DNA from: Phascolomyces articulosus
Lineage: Eukaryota; Mucoromycota; Mucoromycetes; Mucorales; Lichtheimiaceae
DNA length: 64,000 nucleotides
NCBI GenBank assembly: GCA_025677815.1
Contig: JAIXMP010000006.1
Coordinates: 310,001-374,000 of the forward strand
Direction: 5' to 3'
Of this stretch, positions 59,869-64,000 are shown piece after piece. The notes beneath the pieces were generated by a model, which was not told the origin of the DNA, made no database searches, and saw only the letters and a program-made list of their open reading frames with translations. Positions within the stretch are counted from its first letter, which is position 1. Each line of letters starts with the position of its first letter. A program made the position numbers and the translations under genes.

Positions 59869-61647
59869 AATCTGTTGAAAAATAATTTATTTGTTAAAAA
59901 CGAGTTGAAACAAGAAGAAGGAAAAAAAAGAAAAAGAAAAAAAAAGTGGGAAAAGCGGGGCCAAGTTTTATATAAACGGGGGGCGGAGTAATATATTACT
60001 TGAGAAAAAAAGAAAAAGGATGTCTTTTGTTTCTTTTTATGTCAATGTCAATGAAAGAATGAAATGATGAAAAGAAAGAAAAAGAGGGTCATGAAGAAGT
60101 ATTGGTGTCATTGTTCAAATAAATAGTGGTTGTGTGTGTGAATAAGGAAATAAAAAAAGAGAGTTCATGTAGGAAAAAAATGGGTTTATAAAAAAACAGA
60201 GTCACACTAAACTACACACAGAGTACACGCACCCTATTCCTTTTTGATAAAGTAAAATATACAAGCACCGCCAAGAGAACTCGTGTGTGTGTGTCTGTTT
60301 GTTGTGCTTGAAAGTTTTTTTTATGGGAGTTCAAAAATAAAAAAAAAAGACTGCAAACCTACCGTTTCTATTTTTTTTTCCCCTTTGGTTTTTTTTCCTA
60401 TGAAACTTTTTTCTTTTTCTTTTTCAAAAAAAAAAGTATGCGGGGAAAAAAAGAAGCGTGCAAAATAGATAGTTAGATATACATCATATCAGTCGGTTAT
60501 TAAACCCTTTTAAAATAGTCTATTCATCTTTATCTATGCATACCAAATAATGTATAATAATAATAATAATAATTGGGGAAGGGAGAGGGAAAGGAAAAAA
60601 AAAAAAAAGAAAAAGGGAAAAAAAAACTTACAAGTCTTTTTAGGCTGAGAGAGTTCAGTGGTGTGTGCAAAGTATGGCAGGCTGTGTGGTGCGGTGAGTG
60701 CGCTATGCGTAGTCAATTAGTAGACGTTCGAAGTTTTTTTTTTTTTGAGCGAGAGAAAAAAAAAAAGTAAACGAAAGAATACGATATTGGATTTCATTGG
60801 CTAATCACCATTTATCCGTATTATGTCGGGCTTTCTATTTTATAAATGTGACGCGTTTTATTAGCCAATCACTTTATGTTATTTTATTTTTATGGTGGAA
60901 ATTCAAACAACCATACACATATACAACAAAAAGGACAGACCATATTGGATGGGTTCCATCATCTTGACCATTGTCAACCTTTTTTTTTATCAAACTTTTA
61001 TACCATTGACTCATAAACTCGAACTTATGAATGAAAAAAAAAAAAAAACTTTGATTTTAACTATTCATATTCATTGGAAAAAAGATGAGGCTTAATCTAG
61101 GAGATGACCCGATTTAGAGCAGGGGTTGGGTGTAGGAGCAGACAGAAGGGAACCTTTTTTGTCCGGTATAGAGTGGGTCACACCCTACCTTCCATGGTTG
61201 ACTGCGTAAAATGACTCATCATTTACCACCTTTATACGATACGATTCAGGGATTTAATTATATTCATCATCATCAAAAAAAAGATATGTTCTATCATTGT
61301 TTATCGATCCGTTTCAATTTGACAATCCTTGGACCAATACCCCCGGTCAAACAAAAAATACATATAAATGTCAGAATTCCCACACAGACTATTGAAGAAC
61401 GCGTCCCAATTCTATCCTTGACAATTACACTGTCAAAAGAAATATATATATATATATCGTGTCAAAAACTGATTTTTTTTTGTCTTTTGCTCAATGGTTA
61501 TGCCATCTATGGAAGGAGGACGAATTTATCCATTTATGAGAATTAAAATAAAAAATATAGACGAGTCATAGAGTAGTGCATAATATGAGTGAGTGTGTAT
61601 GTCTTTTATTTAAATGGTAAAGAAGGAAAGTAAAACGATATAAATAG
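59869..61647. other. Promoter region of BDF1 and long intergenic DNA
   Basis: Rich in A/T homopolymers and GA runs. A CCAAT-like CCAATCAC occurs at about 60804 and again at about 60865. Plus-strand frames at 60892-61095 and 61211-61546 look like chance translations of AT-rich DNA. No RNA gene recognised. Confidence 0.4.
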
Positions 61648-64000
61648 CTAAAGAGTATAAAGACGATAAGAACCACGACCAAAACTGAGTGGTACTAAAG
61701 TGCCTAAATAAGATTTTGCTAGAACACTAAGAGAAGTTGCGTCCAATACCAAAAGGAACGAAGTGGCTCTTGCAGAATCCATAACAATACTTAATAAAAC
61801 ACCATCATCTTCTCCAACTTCATCTTCTGGACCGTTCGATGGTCGTGGAATAAATACTGCTTCACTAGGATAACAGTCCTTTTCATACCATGCACCCATC
61901 ACGGAACGGGTATTGACATTCTATATTTCCATATATTAATAGATTTGTTTATATACAGATACCAAAGCAAAAAAAGGAGTACCACACACAACTTACCATT
62001 TTTATAATACTATCCCAAATTTTACCATCACCAATAGCACTGGAAGCTGAAAATCCAAGACCATATAAATAATTATAATGATGCATCTTATAGTTTGGAT
62101 TGATTTGAGGTAATTCAATAGAAGGAGGTAATAATTTTTCATACGCTGCTTCTGGTAAAGCAGAATAAGCAGAGGAGGTAGCACTGTTTGTATTGGATGA
62201 AGATCGTCTGAATGCACCGAATAAACCGGAACTTCCATTGGAAGGCACGGACGCTTGTCGATTTTTTGCATTGCTGTAATAGGAAACTGTATTCAATACA
62301 TAACGACGGACTTCGGACGCAGCTAAACGAGAGGGTTTCATGTTGCTTGGATTACGTAAACTATCGGTTGTCAGTTGATGTGCGATGGTATCATCTGAAT
62401 AACAGATCATATCCAGGTATATGTTGTCGTTATCATCTTCGAATGCGTTGATATGATGGAATCTATATAAATGATTATTTTTTTAGTCACTTTGGTTCTT
62501 TCTATTTAAATCCTTGAGTATTGATACTTACGCAAAGCATGCTTCAGAACGGAATGTGACAATATGTTTCCCACTTTCTCTGGAAAGAACATAGAATAAA
62601 GTTGGTTGTGATTTTTTGAATGAAAATGAATCAAGAATACTTTCGTTCCAAGCATATTTCATGCCATTAGCTTGGTGAGGGAAGATTACCTAATAAGAAT
62701 GATAAATAAAAATTGAATGAATATCTCCAAAAAAAAATTGGTATCATCCCTCTCCTCTCTCTCTCCTCACCACCATTTAAACTGGAACATACCAAAATAA
62801 TATAACTTCGAGTAATAGAAAAACTATTCACATAAGATGTTGGTGCATTGATAGATCCAATCACAGTACCCTTTGGATTACGATCACTTAGAGTGAAAAA
62901 ATGATACCGAGTGGATTGATATCCGACTTCCATGGTAAAATTAATATATTCTCCTGTACGAGGATCATGATGACCATTGGCACATGAGCTATACCCCTTG
63001 AAAGCAGGATTGATTTCATTCCAACTGATCAATCGAGTAGGTTTCATATCAAAAGGATCCAATTCTTGAATCTATATTAATTTTATTTTTAGTTTTGGGG
63101 AGGGAAAAATAGAGTTCAGATCGACCCATCCATCCATGTTCCCCCCTTCTTTCTTCTCTTTTATATATAAAAAAAAACTTACATGGTTGGCAAAATTTTG
63201 ACAAAAGAGACGACCTTCCAGACCAGGAATATTCGATAAAATTCTTGCACCACAGGGTTCTGCATCTGCTTTACTTCCCTTATTCCCACCACCACTACCA
63301 CCAATCAATTTTGTCAAGACAGTTTGATTTGTTTTGGTCTTGAATAATCCAGCAGGATGACGGGGTGAATAACCATGATTATCTCGAATCTTGCTAATTA
63401 ATCGTTTACAGGTTAATTTATTTCGATAACTGATACTATTGCGTTGACCATGAATATCGAAACGATTGACCAAGGGTAAACTATAGAATCACATGAAAAA
63501 ACGATATGAGTTTTTATTTCGCTTTTTTTTTTTTTTTTTTTTTTTTGAAAATTGGATGTCTGTGTCATTTACCTGTCAAACCAATGACCAAAAGTGTAAA
63601 ATTGGGATACATGTTGAAGTTCACCGTCAATTTCCATTTTACGCATATATTTAATATCATAAGTGCCAGGACCCACAGTAAAATGTTCACAAATTAACCA
63701 ATCTGGAAGTTGACCTGTTACTTCCAAATCCACAATTTCACTCGAATCCTCAGTATTAAAGAAACCCTAGATAGAGAGATAGAGAGTGACAAATAGGAAC
63801 CCGTTAGAATATGTTTCCTATTAATAGAAATAGAAAATTTTCTCAGTCTTTTTTTTTTGTTAACGATTTACCTTGACATGAGACGTATCGTTATCAAGTA
63901 CTTCTTGCATATCCACATTTTCTACTTGAGCCACAGCTGCTGCAGTAACACCACGGGTTGCGGGAGGAGGTGCTACAACAATCGGAGGTCGTGGAGGAAG
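61648..64000 (-). CDS. Carotenoid-cleavage-oxygenase family protein, 5' end beyond the window
   Basis: RPE65/CCO family; members cut carotenoids oxidatively, and Mucorales paralogues (CarS, AcaA) make trisporoid sex pheromone precursors. Exons seen: >64000-63872, 63766-63573, 63480-63183, 63071-62793, 62689-62532, 62462-61997, 61920-61648. Family features: VTGQLPDWLICEHFTVGPGT near the N-terminus, FTFGHWFDSLPLVNRFDI, FHHINAFEDD, YPSEAVFIPRP and SFLLVLDATSLSVLAK near the C-terminus. The His at FHHINAF is kept. However the regions where the other three Fe(II)-binding His are expected read ANGHHDPRTGE, SYVNSFSITRSY and PLSFGRGSY, without His at the usual positions. The protein may be a non-catalytic paralogue, or alignment by eye is off at one site. 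The N-terminal Pro-rich part continues past the right edge. Confidence 0.8.

Noticed and set aside
61211..61546. Plus-strand 111-codon frame
   Set aside because: AT-rich chance translation with no recognisable domain or splice context, in the flank of the CCO gene.
1..64000. U12-type introns, tRNA and rRNA genes
   Set aside because: Looked for RTATCCTT donors at gene introns and for tRNA arm patterns by eye; no convincing example was found. A covariance-model scan would be decisive.

Overview
The window is nuclear DNA from a filamentous fungus, most likely an early-diverging (Mucoromycota/Mucorales-like) species. The evidence is short GT-AG introns (about 50-130 bp) in nearly every gene, AT-rich intergenic DNA, Ser/Gln/His/Asn-rich regulatory proteins, a carotenoid oxygenase-family gene, a U11/U12-35K minor-spliceosome protein, and a gene family of unknown function that I associate from memory with Mucorales genomes. 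Taxonomy is inference. Exon junctions were read by eye; for most multi-exon genes the summed exon lengths give an intact frame.

Left gene block (0-11.5 kb, mainly minus strand): a two-finger C2H2 protein, a small unknown protein (plus strand), an SSH4-like Rsp5 adaptor, the mitochondrial AAA chaperone BCS1, U11/U12 snRNP 35K and an ACT-domain protein.

Accessory block (11.5-29 kb): a decayed relic of an ENA-type P-type ATPase, a broken copy of the unknown gene family (copy A), then a nested repeat structure. An outer inverted repeat with CAGTGCTTCCACC termini and TA flanks bounds 16758-28623. Inside it, a ~320 bp inverted-repeat pair bounds a 6.2 kb unit (16988-23148). That unit holds five ~377 bp tandem repeats and an intact eight-exon member of the same family (copy B). 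A decayed non-LTR retrotransposon (LINE) with endonuclease and reverse transcriptase fills the right part. The 6.2 kb unit is the best candidate here for an undescribed mobile or amplified system.

Middle block (30-47 kb): a Dal5-family MFS transporter followed by a ruined partial duplicate of itself, an RGS-domain/AIF-like oxidoreductase fusion, an RS-rich RRM protein, a CHY zinc-finger protein and a Whi3/Scw1-type RNA-binding protein.

Right block (48-64 kb): a SAP-domain TKL kinase whose catalytic lysine appears relocated as in WNK kinases, RNPS1, ribosomal protein eL41, the EB1 microtubule plus-end protein, a BET double-bromodomain protein (BDF1) and a carotenoid-cleavage-oxygenase homologue that runs off the right edge and lacks several expected iron-ligand histidines. 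RNPS1 and eL41 both appear to create their start codons by splicing.

Functional themes are pre-mRNA splicing (U11/U12-35K, RNPS1, the RS/RRM protein), RNA-binding and chromatin regulation, and membrane-protein traffic. No tRNA, rRNA or CRISPR array was recognised.
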